Origin: CADEFQ01 sp050249415
Lineage (GTDB): Bacteria > Pseudomonadota > Gammaproteobacteria > Steroidobacterales > Steroidobacteraceae
Assembly: GCA_050249415.1 (NCBI GenBank)
Contig: JBFWQO010000008.1
Span: 1-64,000 of the forward strand
Length of the DNA: 64,000 nucleotides
Direction of reading: 5' to 3'
Position numbers and translations under genes: made by a program. The notes beneath the pieces are model-generated. The model was given only the letters and a program-made list of their open reading frames with translations. It had not been told where the DNA came from and searched no databases. Within the stretch, counting starts at the first letter, position 1. Each line of letters begins with the position of its first letter. Positions 1 to 8,778 of the stretch are shown in pieces.

Positions 1-255
1 CGGGGTCGTGGTGTCGGGCAGATCGGGAGGCGGGAGTCTGGAACTGGTGAACAGCGTCGGAAGGCCCGGACGGGTGGCATTCAGGCGGTAAACAGCGCCA
101 GGGCAGCGTTTGAAAGTCCTATCCGCCGCGGCAAGCTTGCAGCGCACGACTCCGCCATTCTCAAACTGTTGGCTGAGATCCGCCGGCTCACACAGTTCCC
201 GGAGTCAACTCGCCGGGGGATCGGATTCACGGCGCGCTGGCCCGAGCAAGACTGA
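1..255 (+). CDS. C-terminal end of a truncated protein, possibly ORF6N/KilA-N-type
   Basis: The window opens inside an open frame that runs uninterrupted from base 1 to a TGA at 253-255, giving about 84 residues. The end reads KLAAHDSAILKLLAEIRRL followed by a short tail with RRGIGF. That pattern (charged helix with HD, 'AIRxL', then a proline/arginine stretch and IGF) resembles the C-terminus of ORF6N-domain phage antirepressor-like proteins, but the diagnostic N-terminal domain lies outside the window. The identification is therefore tentative. The long frame on the opposite strand (81-422) has no recognisable content and is treated as a shadow. Confidence 0.4.
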   Translation, partial: RGRGVGQIGRRESGTGEQRRKARTGGIQAVNSARAAFESPIRRGKLAAHDSAILKLLAEIRRLTQFPESTRRGIGFTARWPEQD

Positions 256-420
256 GTGAGGCTGGATCGAGCACTCGATCCATGCAGCCTTGAAATTCCG
301 GCCACCGCACCCACCTCTGGGACATCGGGCGCACGGACGGCCGCCGACGGGTTCGCTGACGAACCCGCGCGCGCGTCCCGAGTCCCTTCGAGACACGGCT
401 TCATTTTGAGGAGTAATGCC

Positions 421-840
421 ATGCCACGCTTGTCTGTCTACGACCCGTTCGCCGAGGTGTTCCCGGAGCTGTTCCGCAGCGTGCTGCAGCCGATCCGCGC
501 GACGGCCGCCGAGGCCCTCGAGATCAAGGTCGATGTGAAGGAGACGGATGCCGAGTACTCGGTCGAGGCCGAGATGCCCGGTGTGAAGAAAGAGGACATC
601 CACGTCCAGATCGACGGCAACCGCGTCGCGATCCAGGCCGAGACCAAGCGCGAGTCGGAGCAGAAGGACGGCGAGCGCGTGCTGCGCAGCGAGCGCTACT
701 ACGGCTCGGTCGCCCGCAGCTTCACGCTGGCCTCGGAGATCGACGAGTCCAAAGTCAGGGCGAAGATCGACAACGGCGTACTGTCGCTGGCGCTGCCGAA
801 GAAGAAGGCACCGACGGCGAAGCGCATCACGGTCGAGTAA
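421..840 (+). CDS. Hsp20/alpha-crystallin family small heat-shock protein
   Basis: This is an ATP-independent cytoplasmic holdase that binds unfolding proteins. The protein has 139 residues, normal for bacterial Hsp20. The alpha-crystallin domain spans roughly residues 32-130: it opens with VDVKETDAEYSVEAEMPGV, contains the IDGNRVAIQAE strand, and ends with the family signature region IDNGVLSLALPKK (compare the conserved GVL motif). The start at 421 is chosen because GAGGAG at 408-413 lies 7 bases upstream and the sequence before it (in-frame from 256) lacks family similarity. The gene stands alone ahead of gmk with 177 bp between them. No ROSE-type thermosensor hairpin was recognised in the leader. 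Confidence 0.93.
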   Translation: MPRLSVYDPFAEVFPELFRSVLQPIRATAAEALEIKVDVKETDAEYSVEAEMPGVKKEDIHVQIDGNRVAIQAETKRESEQKDGERVLRSERYYGSVARSFTLASEIDESKVRAKIDNGVLSLALPKKKAPTAKRITVE

Positions 841-1017
841 GTTCCAGGCATCGCGCGGCGGGCGGCCACCGGCCGCTCGCCGCGGCGACCTCGCGCGCGC
901 AGCGTGCATCCCGCGGCGGTTCCTGCCGAAGGGTTCGATTGCGACTCGTCAAAGAGAGCCCCGCGCGAATAGACTCGCGCCTCCGGATTCCTTCCGGCCA
1001 CCGGTACGACGCGAACG

Positions 1018-1671
1018 ATGCCCGACACCCCCACCCCGCCCCGCGGTCGCCTGTACGTGATCGCCGCCCCGTCGGGCGCCGGCAAGACGAGTCTCGTCAA
1101 GGCGCTGCTCGGGCGCCGGCCCGAGCTTGAGGTTTCGGTGTCGTACACGACGCGCAAGCCGCGGCCGAACGAGGTCGACGGCCGCGACTACTCCTTCATC
1201 ACGGCGGAGCGCTTCCGGGAACTGATCGCCGCCGACGCACTGCTCGAGCACGCCGACGTGTTCGACAATCACTACGGTACGGGTCGCGAGCGGGTCGAGC
1301 GCGCGCTCGCCGCCGGGCGCGACGTGATCCTCGAGATCGACTGGCAGGGCGCGCGGCAGGTGCGGCGCCGGATGCCGGAGTGCAGGACGATCTTCGTGCT
1401 GCCGCCGTCGCGCGCCGAGCTCGAGCGGCGGCTGCGCGCGCGGCGCACCGACGACGACGCGGTGATCGCGCGGCGGTTGCGCGACGCGGTCACCGACATG
1501 TCGCACTGGACGGAGTTCGATTACGTGATCGTCAACGACGACTTCGAGGCCGCGGTCGAGGCGCTCGGCGAGATCGTCAGCCGGCGGGGCGATGCCCACG
1601 GAGCGGGGCGGCCCGAACTCGCGCCGCTGACGCGCGACCTGCTCGCCGGAAGCGGGCCATCTGCGGTATAG
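1018..1671 (+). CDS. gmk: Guanylate kinase
   Basis: The enzyme phosphorylates GMP to GDP with ATP in the cytoplasm and is essential for guanine nucleotide supply. The 217-residue protein has a P-loop at residues 17-24 (APSGAGKT), the GMP-binding segment SVSYTTRKPRPNEVDGRDY at about 41-59, and the EIDWQGARQV and lid-region arginine motifs (RRLRDA near residue 157). The length is typical, with about 12 extra residues at the N-terminus. It lies between hsp20 and a beta-lactamase-fold hydrolase. The common partner rpoZ is not directly downstream here. Confidence 0.97.
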   Translation: MPDTPTPPRGRLYVIAAPSGAGKTSLVKALLGRRPELEVSVSYTTRKPRPNEVDGRDYSFITAERFRELIAADALLEHADVFDNHYGTGRERVERALAAGRDVILEIDWQGARQVRRRMPECRTIFVLPPSRAELERRLRARRTDDDAVIARRLRDAVTDMSHWTEFDYVIVNDDFEAAVEALGEIVSRRGDAHGAGRPELAPLTRDLLAGSGPSAV

Positions 1672-1745
1672 TGACCGACCTTTCGCGAAAAATTGCCCAG
1701 GTTGAACCCGAGTCCGCCGCACTCCGTCTCGCCGCGGCAGAGGCG

Positions 1746-2771
1746 ATGCAGCGCATCCATCCGCCGGCTCCGCTTCCGCAGGAGCGGTTCGAAGAGTACA
1801 TCGCCTGGCTGAACCAGCACGTACCCGGGCTGATGCGCGAGATGCGCGTCCCCGGCGTCTCCATCGCCATCATGCAGCGAGGCGAAGTCGCCTGGGCGCA
1901 GGGCTTCGGCGTCAGAGATGCGCGCTCCCGCAAGCCCGTGACGACCAATACGGTCTTCGAAGCCTGCTCGTTGTCCAAGCCCGTCTTCGCGCTTGTCGCG
2001 ATGCAGTTCGTCCAGGCAGGGCGTCTGGAGCTCGACCGGCCGTTGGTTGAATACCTCGGGCACGATTACCTGCCCGACCAGCCGGAGCACCGGCGCATCA
2101 CGGCGCGCATGGCGCTCACACATCGCACGGGCTTCGCGAACTGGCGCGCCGGTTATGACGAGATGGGCGGTCCGCTGCCGTTGCAGTTCGCGCCCGGTTC
2201 GGAATACACGTACTCGGGCGAAGGAATGCTTTTCCTGCAACGGGCGGTCGAGGCGATCGCCGGCCAGCCGCTCGACCGCCTGGCCGAGGAGCGGCTGTTC
2301 TCGCCGCTCGGCCTGGTCCGCACGAGCTTCGTGTGGACGGAGGCGCTCGAGCGGGACCTGGCAAGCGGGCATCGCGACGACGGCAGCTACAAGGACCGGA
2401 CGCGCTACCGGAAACCCAACGCGGCGTACTCCCTTTATACGACACCGACCGAATTCGCCCGGCTGATGTTGACGCTGCGGCAGTCCGCAACCCTCGAGCG
2501 GATGTTGCAGCGGCAGCAGCGCGTGGACGACGAGGACGCGATTCCGCGGCCCGGCCTCGCGCGGTCCGTCGCGACCTACCGCGCCCTCGGCTGGAGCCTC
2601 GACGTCACGCCTGAAGGCGACATCGCCGAGCACTCCGGTTCGAACAGCTCTGGCTTCAAGGCCTTCGGCCAGTTCAATCCGGCAAAGGGCTCGGGGCTCG
2701 TGATATTCGCCAATGGCGACGGCGGTTCCCGCCTGCGCGCGGCGATCGTCGAGCGGATCGGAGACCTCTAG
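1746..2771 (+). CDS. Serine beta-lactamase-fold hydrolase (class C/penicillin-binding-protein-like)
   Basis: The product belongs to the beta-lactamase (PF00144) family of serine hydrolases: esterases, D-aminopeptidases and AmpC-like enzymes. From the ATG at 1746 it has 341 residues. The catalytic SxxK motif is SLSK at residues 75-78, the second-motif tyrosine is in EYTYSGEG, and the third motif is HSG in EHSGSNSSG. No signal peptide is visible, so a cytoplasmic location is likely unless translation begins further upstream. A GTG at 1671, in frame and just after the gmk stop, would add 25 residues and is a real alternative start. The substrate cannot be predicted, and a role in antibiotic resistance is not implied. 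Confidence 0.85.
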   Translation: MQRIHPPAPLPQERFEEYIAWLNQHVPGLMREMRVPGVSIAIMQRGEVAWAQGFGVRDARSRKPVTTNTVFEACSLSKPVFALVAMQFVQAGRLELDRPLVEYLGHDYLPDQPEHRRITARMALTHRTGFANWRAGYDEMGGPLPLQFAPGSEYTYSGEGMLFLQRAVEAIAGQPLDRLAEERLFSPLGLVRTSFVWTEALERDLASGHRDDGSYKDRTRYRKPNAAYSLYTTPTEFARLMLTLRQSATLERMLQRQQRVDDEDAIPRPGLARSVATYRALGWSLDVTPEGDIAEHSGSNSSGFKAFGQFNPAKGSGLVIFANGDGGSRLRAAIVERIGDL

Positions 2772-2832
2772 ACAACAGTCTGCTGCCCGCAGGTGCCGCG
2801 CCGGTCGCTTGGGCGGAGCAATCTTTGCATGC

Positions 2833-4761
2833 TCATCGTCCGGCTGTGCGGCGCAGCGCGAACAGCGCTGACAGCCGGTCGGGCGTTCCTCCGATGCGCT
2901 CGAGGTGCGGGTAGCGCAGACCGCCTTGCCAGTCGAGTTTCACGGTGCGGTACACGTCGTAGTTCTTCACGAGCAATTCGATGGGTGCGCTCCTGCCTGC
3001 CGCCTCGCGGATCGCTTCCTTCAGCAGGTCAGCGCTGAATTCGCGCCCGTTCACCGCGATGAGCTTGTTGCCGGCGACGATGCCGGCGCGGAAAGCAGCG
3101 CTGCCCCACACGACACCAGCGACGGCCGCATCCTCGGTGGAAACGATCAGGCCGGCCGAGTCGCCGAGGTTCAGCTGCTTCTTGCGGGTCTCGTTGCCGG
3201 CGAGATAGGCGTTGGGCTCGTCACTGAATGTCAGCCGCCAGCCGGCGCGCGCGATGCCGTCGAGCGGCGCGCCCGGCCCATGACCTTCGAGGCGCACCGC
3301 AAAGAACGCGCGCCAGTCATGCGCGGCGATGCCGTTCAGCGTCGCGATCACATCGTCGAGTGTGTAGGTCAGCGGGGCGATGCGGCCGTTCTCCATGCCG
3401 CAGAAGGCGCAGGCGAAATCGTCGAGCGAACGCCGCTCGCCGGTCAGGGCGCGCAGCTGCGTGTCGACATCGAGCCAGATGAGCAGGCCCTCGGTGTAGT
3501 AGTCCACATCGCGAGCCCAGCTCTCGAACGGCGGTTCGCCGGCGTAGTCGATGATGGGTTGGCTGGTCGTGTCGGCCAGCGAACGCCATATCCTGCCGGG
3601 CCTCTGGAACTGGAATTCCGCGGCGTAACGCGCGAGGGCCTCGCGCGCGAATTCCGGCGCCCACAGGCCCGAGCGTGCGGCGAGCACGAGAGCCCAGAAC
3701 TCGGTCTGGCCCTCGTAGACCCACAGCAGATCATCGCGCATCGGCACGTTGTAGTTCGGGGTCCACAGGTCCGCCGGCCGGCGGAATTTGCCGTTCCACG
3801 AATGGGTCAACTCGTGCGCCAGCAGGTCGCGGTACTCGCCGAGATCGTCCCAGTCCGTGAAGTAGCCGGCCGGCACGCCGTTCTCGCTCGACTGATGATG
3901 TTCGAGACCCACTGTGGCGAAGTTGTCGCTGACGGCGAGCAGGAAGTCGTAGTGAGCATAGTGGCGGGCGCCGAACAGCGCGTCGCTCTCCGCGACCAGA
4001 TTGCGGTGCGCGGCGAGCTGGGCCTCGCTGATGTCGATGAGTGCAGCGCGGTCACCGAACACGTTCAGCCACACCGGCGAATCCGCGCGCGTGTCGAGAG
4101 CCAGGCGTTTCGCATGACGGCCCGCGAACAACGGCGAATCGACCAGGGTTTCCAGCGACGTCGGGCGGAACCTTATCTCGTCCCCGTCGCGCGAAGCGCC
4201 CTCCAGCGCGGTTCCGTAGGCCCAGCCCGACGGCAGCCGCAGCGTGGCCTCGACGGGGATCCGCGCGGCGTAGTAGCCCGCCGGGTATAGCAGCATCTTT
4301 TCCCACTGCACGCCGAGCAGATCGGGCGTCATCGTCATGCGTCCCTGCCGCTCGTTGACCGGACTCGTGAACTGGAACTCCAGCTCGATGCGCCGCGCGC
4401 CGCGCGGCACGTCGACGTGAAATGCGTACATGTCTACGGGATCGCGGTGCCACGCGAGCGATCGCGAGTCTGCGGTGATCACGAGGCCCTGCATCAGTGC
4501 GATGGGACCCGTCGGCGCGTGATTGCCCGGCAGCCACTTCGGGTAGAACAACACCAGCGATCCGGCGCTTACCGGGATCGTCTCGTGCACGCGGAAGACG
4601 CGATGGTCGAGATCGGTCGCGTCCACATGCAAAGTCAAGGTGCCGGGAGCGTAGGGAACATCGCGCGGCGCGGGGATCACCCGCGGGTCCGCCGCCGCCA
4701 GGCCCGTCGCGGGCACGAGCAGCAACGCGATCAGGGTCCACACCGGGATTCTTTCAGGCAT
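2833..4761 (-). CDS. M61-family glycyl aminopeptidase with PDZ domain, exported
   Basis: This is a zinc metallopeptidase of family M61, which removes N-terminal residues (preferring Gly/Ala) from peptides, probably in the periplasm. The 642-residue protein starts with a signal peptide (hydrophobic IALLLVPATGLAAA, residues 11-24). The zinc motif HELTH is at 316-320, with the third ligand Glu350 in WVYEGQTEF, the typical M61 spacing. A PDZ-like domain follows at about 530-620, including the GIVAGNKLIAVNG segment. GAGG lies a few bases before the ATG. The gene converges on the beta-lactamase-fold gene, with 61 bp between the stops. Confidence 0.93.
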   Translation of the reverse strand: MPERIPVWTLIALLLVPATGLAAADPRVIPAPRDVPYAPGTLTLHVDATDLDHRVFRVHETIPVSAGSLVLFYPKWLPGNHAPTGPIALMQGLVITADSRSLAWHRDPVDMYAFHVDVPRGARRIELEFQFTSPVNERQGRMTMTPDLLGVQWEKMLLYPAGYYAARIPVEATLRLPSGWAYGTALEGASRDGDEIRFRPTSLETLVDSPLFAGRHAKRLALDTRADSPVWLNVFGDRAALIDISEAQLAAHRNLVAESDALFGARHYAHYDFLLAVSDNFATVGLEHHQSSENGVPAGYFTDWDDLGEYRDLLAHELTHSWNGKFRRPADLWTPNYNVPMRDDLLWVYEGQTEFWALVLAARSGLWAPEFAREALARYAAEFQFQRPGRIWRSLADTTSQPIIDYAGEPPFESWARDVDYYTEGLLIWLDVDTQLRALTGERRSLDDFACAFCGMENGRIAPLTYTLDDVIATLNGIAAHDWRAFFAVRLEGHGPGAPLDGIARAGWRLTFSDEPNAYLAGNETRKKQLNLGDSAGLIVSTEDAAVAGVVWGSAAFRAGIVAGNKLIAVNGREFSADLLKEAIREAAGRSAPIELLVKNYDVYRTVKLDWQGGLRYPHLERIGGTPDRLSALFALRRTAGR

Positions 4762-4812
4762 CGGCTACCTCGCGTCGTCCCGAATCGGGGCGGGCTGTTT
4801 GCATCACACTCC

Positions 4813-4998
4813 GGCATCGTACTTCTTCTCGCGCCCGGCTTCATCGACACACACAGCCACCACGACGTCGGTTTCTTCGAGGAACCCGATGCCGGTGCCG
4901 CGGTGAGCCAGGGCATCACGACGATCGTCGCCGGCCAGGACGGTTCGCTCGATCGGCCGCTCGGGCCGTTCCTGCGCCGACTCGAGCGCGAACCGCGC
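4813..4998 (+). pseudogene. Remnant of N-acyl-D-amino-acid deacylase (amidohydrolase)
   Basis: In one forward frame about 60 residues match the N-terminal metal-binding part of D-aminoacylase-type amidohydrolases. They include LAPGFIDTHSHHDVGFFE (the HxH metal motif) and AVSQGITTIVAGQDG. There is no start region before it and no rest of the barrel after it: the similarity stops near 4998, where an integrase remnant begins on the other strand. It is a residual fragment, not a functional gene. It marks the left edge of a decayed region that continues to about 7.2 kb. Confidence 0.7.
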
Positions 4999-5004
4999 GT
5001 AACC

Positions 5005-5275
5005 GGGCGATTTCGCCGCAGTGGGCCGGCGCGAGCGCTTCCCGGGTTTGCCGATAAGCCGCAACTTGCTGCAGGCAGATCGCACCGGCAGGAGGATTTC
5101 CGGGCTTACGGGACGTATCAGGCCGGCAGCGGTGAGGGTATGGGCGAGCGTTTTGCCGAGCGCGTGGCGCTCCAGGAATTCCAGATGGGTCTGCGTGCTT
5201 AGTTGCCAGCGCGAGATGGTTTCGAAGGTGTCGATGCACCAGCGGATCATCTCGGCGAGGGTGGGAGCGCTCTGT
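5005..5275 (-). pseudogene. Internally deleted tyrosine-recombinase (phage integrase) remnant
   Basis: Reading the minus strand, the frame gives APTLAEMIRWCIDTFETIS, then SRWQLSTQTHLEFLERHALG, the core-binding SAM-like domain of a site-specific integrase. It then jumps to PVSPEILLPVRSACSKLRL and IGKPGKRSRRPTA, which normally lies about 50 residues further on. The catalytic R-HxxR-Y domain is absent. The middle of the core-binding domain has therefore been lost and the C-terminal half is gone. It overlaps nothing functional and sits between a deacylase fragment and an IS6 transposase fragment. Family assignment rests on remembered integrase N-terminal sequences. Confidence 0.55.
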
Positions 5276-5351
5276 CGCCGGCGGGCCGGTTCGGCCGGGT
5301 TTTCGAGCGCAACTTCTGCAGCCTCAGCCGAACTATCGCTGTGTAGCGAGT

Positions 5352-5628
5352 GGCGCCATCGGCCCGCTCGCGCGCGACCCGATCTACAGAGGCTGTCGCT
5401 TTTCCGCCGAGACCATCGAGACCTGCGTTCGCGGGTGCATCACGTACCGGCTGAGCTACCGCGACCTGGTCGCGATGATGGCCGAGCGCGGGATCGTCCT
5501 GGCATATGGACGAGACGGAGGTGGCGGTGCGAGGTGGTCGGCACTATCTCTATCGCGCGGTGGATCGGAGTGGGAAGTCGGTAGGGTCGCCGCTCTGCAA
5601 CGATCGCAGCATGGAGGCGGCGCGGGCG
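5352..5628 (+). pseudogene. Decayed IS6-family transposase
   Basis: Two pieces of an IS6/IS240-type DDE transposase are joined out of phase. The first, at 5376-5499, reads DPIYRGCRFSAETIE then YRLSYRDLVAMMAERGIVL, the N-terminal helix-turn-helix region. At 5500 the frame switches to WHMDETEVAVRGGRHYLYRA and VDRSGKS, which holds the first catalytic Asp (DE). About 40 residues that should separate the two pieces are missing, and nothing resembling the later D and E region follows. No terminal inverted repeats could be paired by eye. It is inactive but shows that an insertion sequence once lay here. Confidence 0.65.
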
Positions 5629-5679
5629 ACCGAAGTTCGCCAATGCACCAGAACTCAACGAGCGGCCGGGCCTCGACGG

Positions 5680-5755
5680 GTAGGTTCGCTACCCGCGCAA
5701 CACGCTTTCGCTCGGTACCTATCCGGATGTCCCCACCGATCTGGCGCAGGCATAG
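5680..5755 (+). pseudogene. Fragment of integrase arm-binding (DUF4102-like) domain
   Basis: A short forward frame, 5687-5755, reads RYPRNTLSLGTYPDVPTDLA and ends at a TAG. The string 'xLSLGTYPDVxLxxA' is characteristic of the N-terminal arm-type DNA-binding domain of P4-like tyrosine integrases. Nothing before or after it continues the protein. It is a second, separate integrase relic in the same 1 kb and indicates an old integration hot spot. No tRNA gene or attachment repeat was recognised nearby. Confidence 0.45.
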
Positions 5756-5983
5756 ATCCTTCTCTGCAGCGGCGCGAATTGCGGTGGATGGCTGGAGGCA
5801 GTCCGCTCGGAGCGGTGGAGGTTCCTGGGAAGGGGCTTCAAGCGGCCTGATCGGTTTACGTATAGCCAGAAATGCTCATCGATGGTGACTGAAATCCCAG
5901 ATCCATAAACCATCCGGGGTTGCGACAGCGGTCACTATTCCGGCCATGGAACCGGCCAGAATCACCATCATCCGGGGGCTGTT

Positions 5984-6535
5984 GTGGCCCCCGCCGCGGC
6001 CGAGCCCTTCATGCCGGCTGAAGGCACTGCCGTGCTCGAAAACCTGGCCTTCGACTTGGCCCGGGAGGCCAGCGAACTGTCGGCCCGGCTGCACCCGGTC
6101 GTGCGACTGTCGGCCGCCGATCAGCCACGGCGAAACGATTTCGATGGGCGAGGGGCATTGTCCCAGGATGCGTTGATCGACTTCTGCCGGTTCTTCCTGG
6201 AAACCTGCCTCGACCAGATATGTTACATGCGTGAGCTACTCGATCCGTCGGAACTCCAGCGTCGCATGGAGCTGTACGTGCGCGATGAGGGGAATGCCGA
6301 GCGACTCCCGAAGCGCAGCTTCGCAGTGCTACGAGAGGCGTTGCTTTCCGGTGAGCTCGAGCGCGGACGCGTGCCGGTGCTCATCGACACGAGCGAGCGC
6401 ACGGCGCGTCGTGTGGTCTCGGCGCTGATCGAAAAGCGTTTGCTCGTGTCGGGATCGCACAAGGCGCCGTTGCGGCTGGGCTTCCCGATCGACGTCTTCG
6501 AGCGCTGCTTCCCGAAGCTCTATCCGGCAACTTGA
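5984..6535 (+). pseudogene. Fic-family protein lacking its catalytic core (internal deletion)
   Basis: Intact Fic proteins transfer AMP or other groups using an HPFxDGNGR loop. This 183-residue frame (GTG start at 5984, ATG at 6011 possible) begins like a Fic N-terminus: EPFMPAEG, then LENLAFDLAREASELSARLH. It passes directly into the post-core region RRNDFDGRGALS and the C-terminal helix FFLETCLDQI. It ends with a winged-helix-like tail (SGELERGRVPVLIDTSERTA, ALIEKRLLV). The Fic motif and roughly 180-200 flanking residues are absent although the frame stays open. It cannot AMPylate and could at most be a DNA-binding or dominant-negative relic. Its TGA overlaps the next ATG (TGATG at 6533-6537). 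Confidence 0.75.
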
Positions 6536-7194
6536 TGGGCAAGGCGAGCGACTGGGAATTCACGAAGCGATTTCGCCGCGGCGGTTTCGGCTGGCGCGCC
6601 AGTAGATTGGCCAGCGAGCGCATCGCCGAGGCGATCCAGGGCGATGATCCACCCTATCTGGAATCGATGGACGATCGCGGGGGCGAATTGTGTGCGCCGC
6701 CGGAAATTGTTTCGCGATGGGCCGACCGCCTGACCGATCTCGTCCAGCATGTGAACGCCGAGCGGCGTCGCGGGCAGCATGCGTTCACGCGGGCGGATTC
6801 GCTCTGCCACTGCGCCTTGTTTTCAGCCGGTCGACACGATGAGTTGATCAAGCTCATCGGCGGTGATCCGCGCCCGATGTGGCGTGACCTGCTCTGGGTC
6901 GGACGTATCGGAGTGGCGCGCGGCGAGATCGACGAGGCCATCGAGTTCATGGCGAAGTCCGTGAATTCATGGATGCCGATGGCAGGGCTCGCGCGTTTCG
7001 CGGAGGGTGTTCTACTCAACGTTGGCCGGCGCACCGGGGCCTACGAGAAACATGCGCTGGAGGCGAACCGCACCACGACCTGCGTCGCCACGTTCCGACT
7101 GATCGCCGGCAAGTATCCCGAGATCGATCCGGACCGAGTGCAGTCGGATCTCATCGCGACGACGCCGGGCGAGGATCCGGGCTGCGAGGGATAA
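6535..7194 (+). pseudogene. Conserved hypothetical protein, internally deleted and C-terminally truncated
   Basis: The 219-residue frame resembles a widespread family of about 400-residue helical-repeat proteins of unknown function. Recognisable landmarks are EFTKRFRRGGFGW at the start, then GELCAPPEIVSRWADRL, HDELIKLIGG and ANRTTTCVATFRLIAGKYP. Compared with the remembered family, about 100 residues are missing between GFGWRASRLASERIAEAI and the YLESMDDRGGELC stretch. The protein also ends shortly after TPGED, where relatives continue for over 100 residues. It overlaps the truncated fic stop by one base (TGATG). It is probably non-functional. The 195 bp that follow contain an A8 run at 7200-7207 and no gene. 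Confidence 0.5.
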
Positions 7195-7389
7195 CGTCGG
7201 AAAAAAAAGCGCCATCATTTCGGCTTGCGCAGGAGGCCGGCAATGTACTCGGCCAGGCTGATCGCGTGGCGCTGTGGATTCAGACGATGCTCCGGCCGAC
7301 GACCCGCGAAGTGCGATGGGGGAGGGAGGTGCTGGGCATCCCTGCTTCGCCGGAGATCGATACTCCGTAGGCGGCGGCATTTCGCGTCT

Positions 7390-8778
7390 CTACGCAGCAG
7401 CGTCTGGAGCAGCGACGGTTGTAGAGCACTCCGGCAGTACGAAGACGGACGCAAAGCCGCCTCCGGGCGTGCGGAAATTCATGGTTTGACCCGAATACAT
7501 GCGTGCAGTGAGTAACTGCACACGGCCATCATAGGTGTAGGCGCGCAGATCGAACTTCAGTCGGGTCCGGACGCCATCCACCTCGATGGCCCGCTCACCC
7601 GGCGCGACGAGCGCCTGCGCGATGTAGGTGCCCGCCAGGATCTCGTTCCAGACGCGGCGAGTCAGCTTGTCGCCGCGATAAGCCGCCTTGGCGCCGAATC
7701 CCGCGGCCGGCTTGAAGAACAGCGTACGGCGCCGGGCCCAGAGTTCCTCGGCGTTGCCCGGTGACACGAGTTGGGTCGCCGGCACGAGTCGCGTCAGCCG
7801 CTCGACGTCCTCGGCGGGCAAGCCCCAATGCCGCAACAAACGCGCGTCGCTCAGGTGAATCAGGTTTCGCTTATCCGCATAAAGGGCATGGGTGCGCGGG
7901 CCGGGTGTCAGCACGACTGCACCGGCTTCATAGGCTTCTCGCAGCGCGACGTGCCTCGGCTCCATGAGATGGAAGTCCGTCAGCCGGTTATAGACCATGT
8001 CGACCGGCTCGCCGTCGTGCCACAGGTGTCCATCACGCCATTGAAGCGTTGCGGCATCGACGATTTCGCAACGGGCGAAGTTCCGTGCAAGCAGCTTCCG
8101 GAAGAGATGAAACTCCGGCGCGAGGTATTGCGAAGCCGGGTCGTCATCGACGATGAGGATGTTCCGTGGCGAACCTTGGGTTCGTTGTCGCCGCCATTCC
8201 TCCCGAAACATGGCCAGGTACGCAGGCCTGGGATCGGCCTGTGGCCCCGCCGGCAACCTGTCCCCACTCATCGCCGCGCAGCACCCACGCTGGGCCTGCA
8301 TCAGCGACGCGCTCAGCAGCGCCCCTCCGGCATTGCTATTGATCTCGATCAGGCGCGGCCCGTCGGGCGCTAGATGGAAGTCGTAGGACACGAAGACGCC
8401 CAACGGTCCGAAAGCACGCGCCGCAATGGGCAGGGCTTGCCGAAGTGCTGCGGCCTGGTATTGGGGATGGCTGATGGCGCGCTCGAGGCTGGCGATTCCC
8501 TCGACCACATGATCAAGCGTATTCCGCGACAGGAAGACCGCGGTTGCCGAGAAGAGGGTTGGACGTTGCGCCAGCAGTTCCGCCATGACCTCGCCGGACT
8601 CCGCGTCGTCGAGCAGGCCACGTCGTAGTGCCTCCGTATCGAGCGTGCGACAGTAGCAGCCGCCATTGAGTCCCGCAGCGCCTGCCGTTGCATCTGGTGC
8701 GTCGACTGGCGACGGCTGCTGCGACGCGCTGCAGGCAGGGTCATGATGGATCGTGATCCGCGGGCTGCCCATCGTCAT
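7390..8778 (-). CDS. Uncharacterised ATP-grasp-like protein in the arsenic operon
   Basis: Not recognised by name. The 462-residue soluble protein has two features of ATP-grasp ligases: a carboxylate/metal-type segment, PRLIEINSNAGGALL near residue 145, and a lysine/glycine nucleotide-binding-like stretch, FFKPAAGFGAKAAYRGDKL, about two thirds along. A later segment reads VDGVRTRLKFDLRAYTYDG. An N-terminal cysteine-rich GGCYCRTL occurs at about residue 38. Translation is coupled to acr3 by an ATGA overlap (8775-8778) with GGGAG just upstream. An ATG at 8772 fits that Shine-Dalgarno spacing better. Position as the last gene of arsR-arsC'-acr3 suggests a role in arsenic detoxification or modification, but that is inference from context only. 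Confidence 0.75.
   Translation of the reverse strand: MTMGSPRITIHHDPACSASQQPSPVDAPDATAGAAGLNGGCYCRTLDTEALRRGLLDDAESGEVMAELLAQRPTLFSATAVFLSRNTLDHVVEGIASLERAISHPQYQAAALRQALPIAARAFGPLGVFVSYDFHLAPDGPRLIEINSNAGGALLSASLMQAQRGCCAAMSGDRLPAGPQADPRPAYLAMFREEWRRQRTQGSPRNILIVDDDPASQYLAPEFHLFRKLLARNFARCEIVDAATLQWRDGHLWHDGEPVDMVYNRLTDFHLMEPRHVALREAYEAGAVVLTPGPRTHALYADKRNLIHLSDARLLRHWGLPAEDVERLTRLVPATQLVSPGNAEELWARRRTLFFKPAAGFGAKAAYRGDKLTRRVWNEILAGTYIAQALVAPGERAIEVDGVRTRLKFDLRAYTYDGRVQLLTARMYSGQTMNFRTPGGGFASVFVLPECSTTVAAPDAAA

Noticed and set aside
939..1130. 63-codon forward frame upstream of and overlapping gmk
   Set aside because: Out-of-frame overlap with the gmk N-terminus and no similarity.
2905..4290. 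461-codon forward frame opposite the M61 peptidase
   Set aside because: Antisense shadow caused by high GC; the minus strand encodes a complete M61 enzyme with signal peptide and zinc site.
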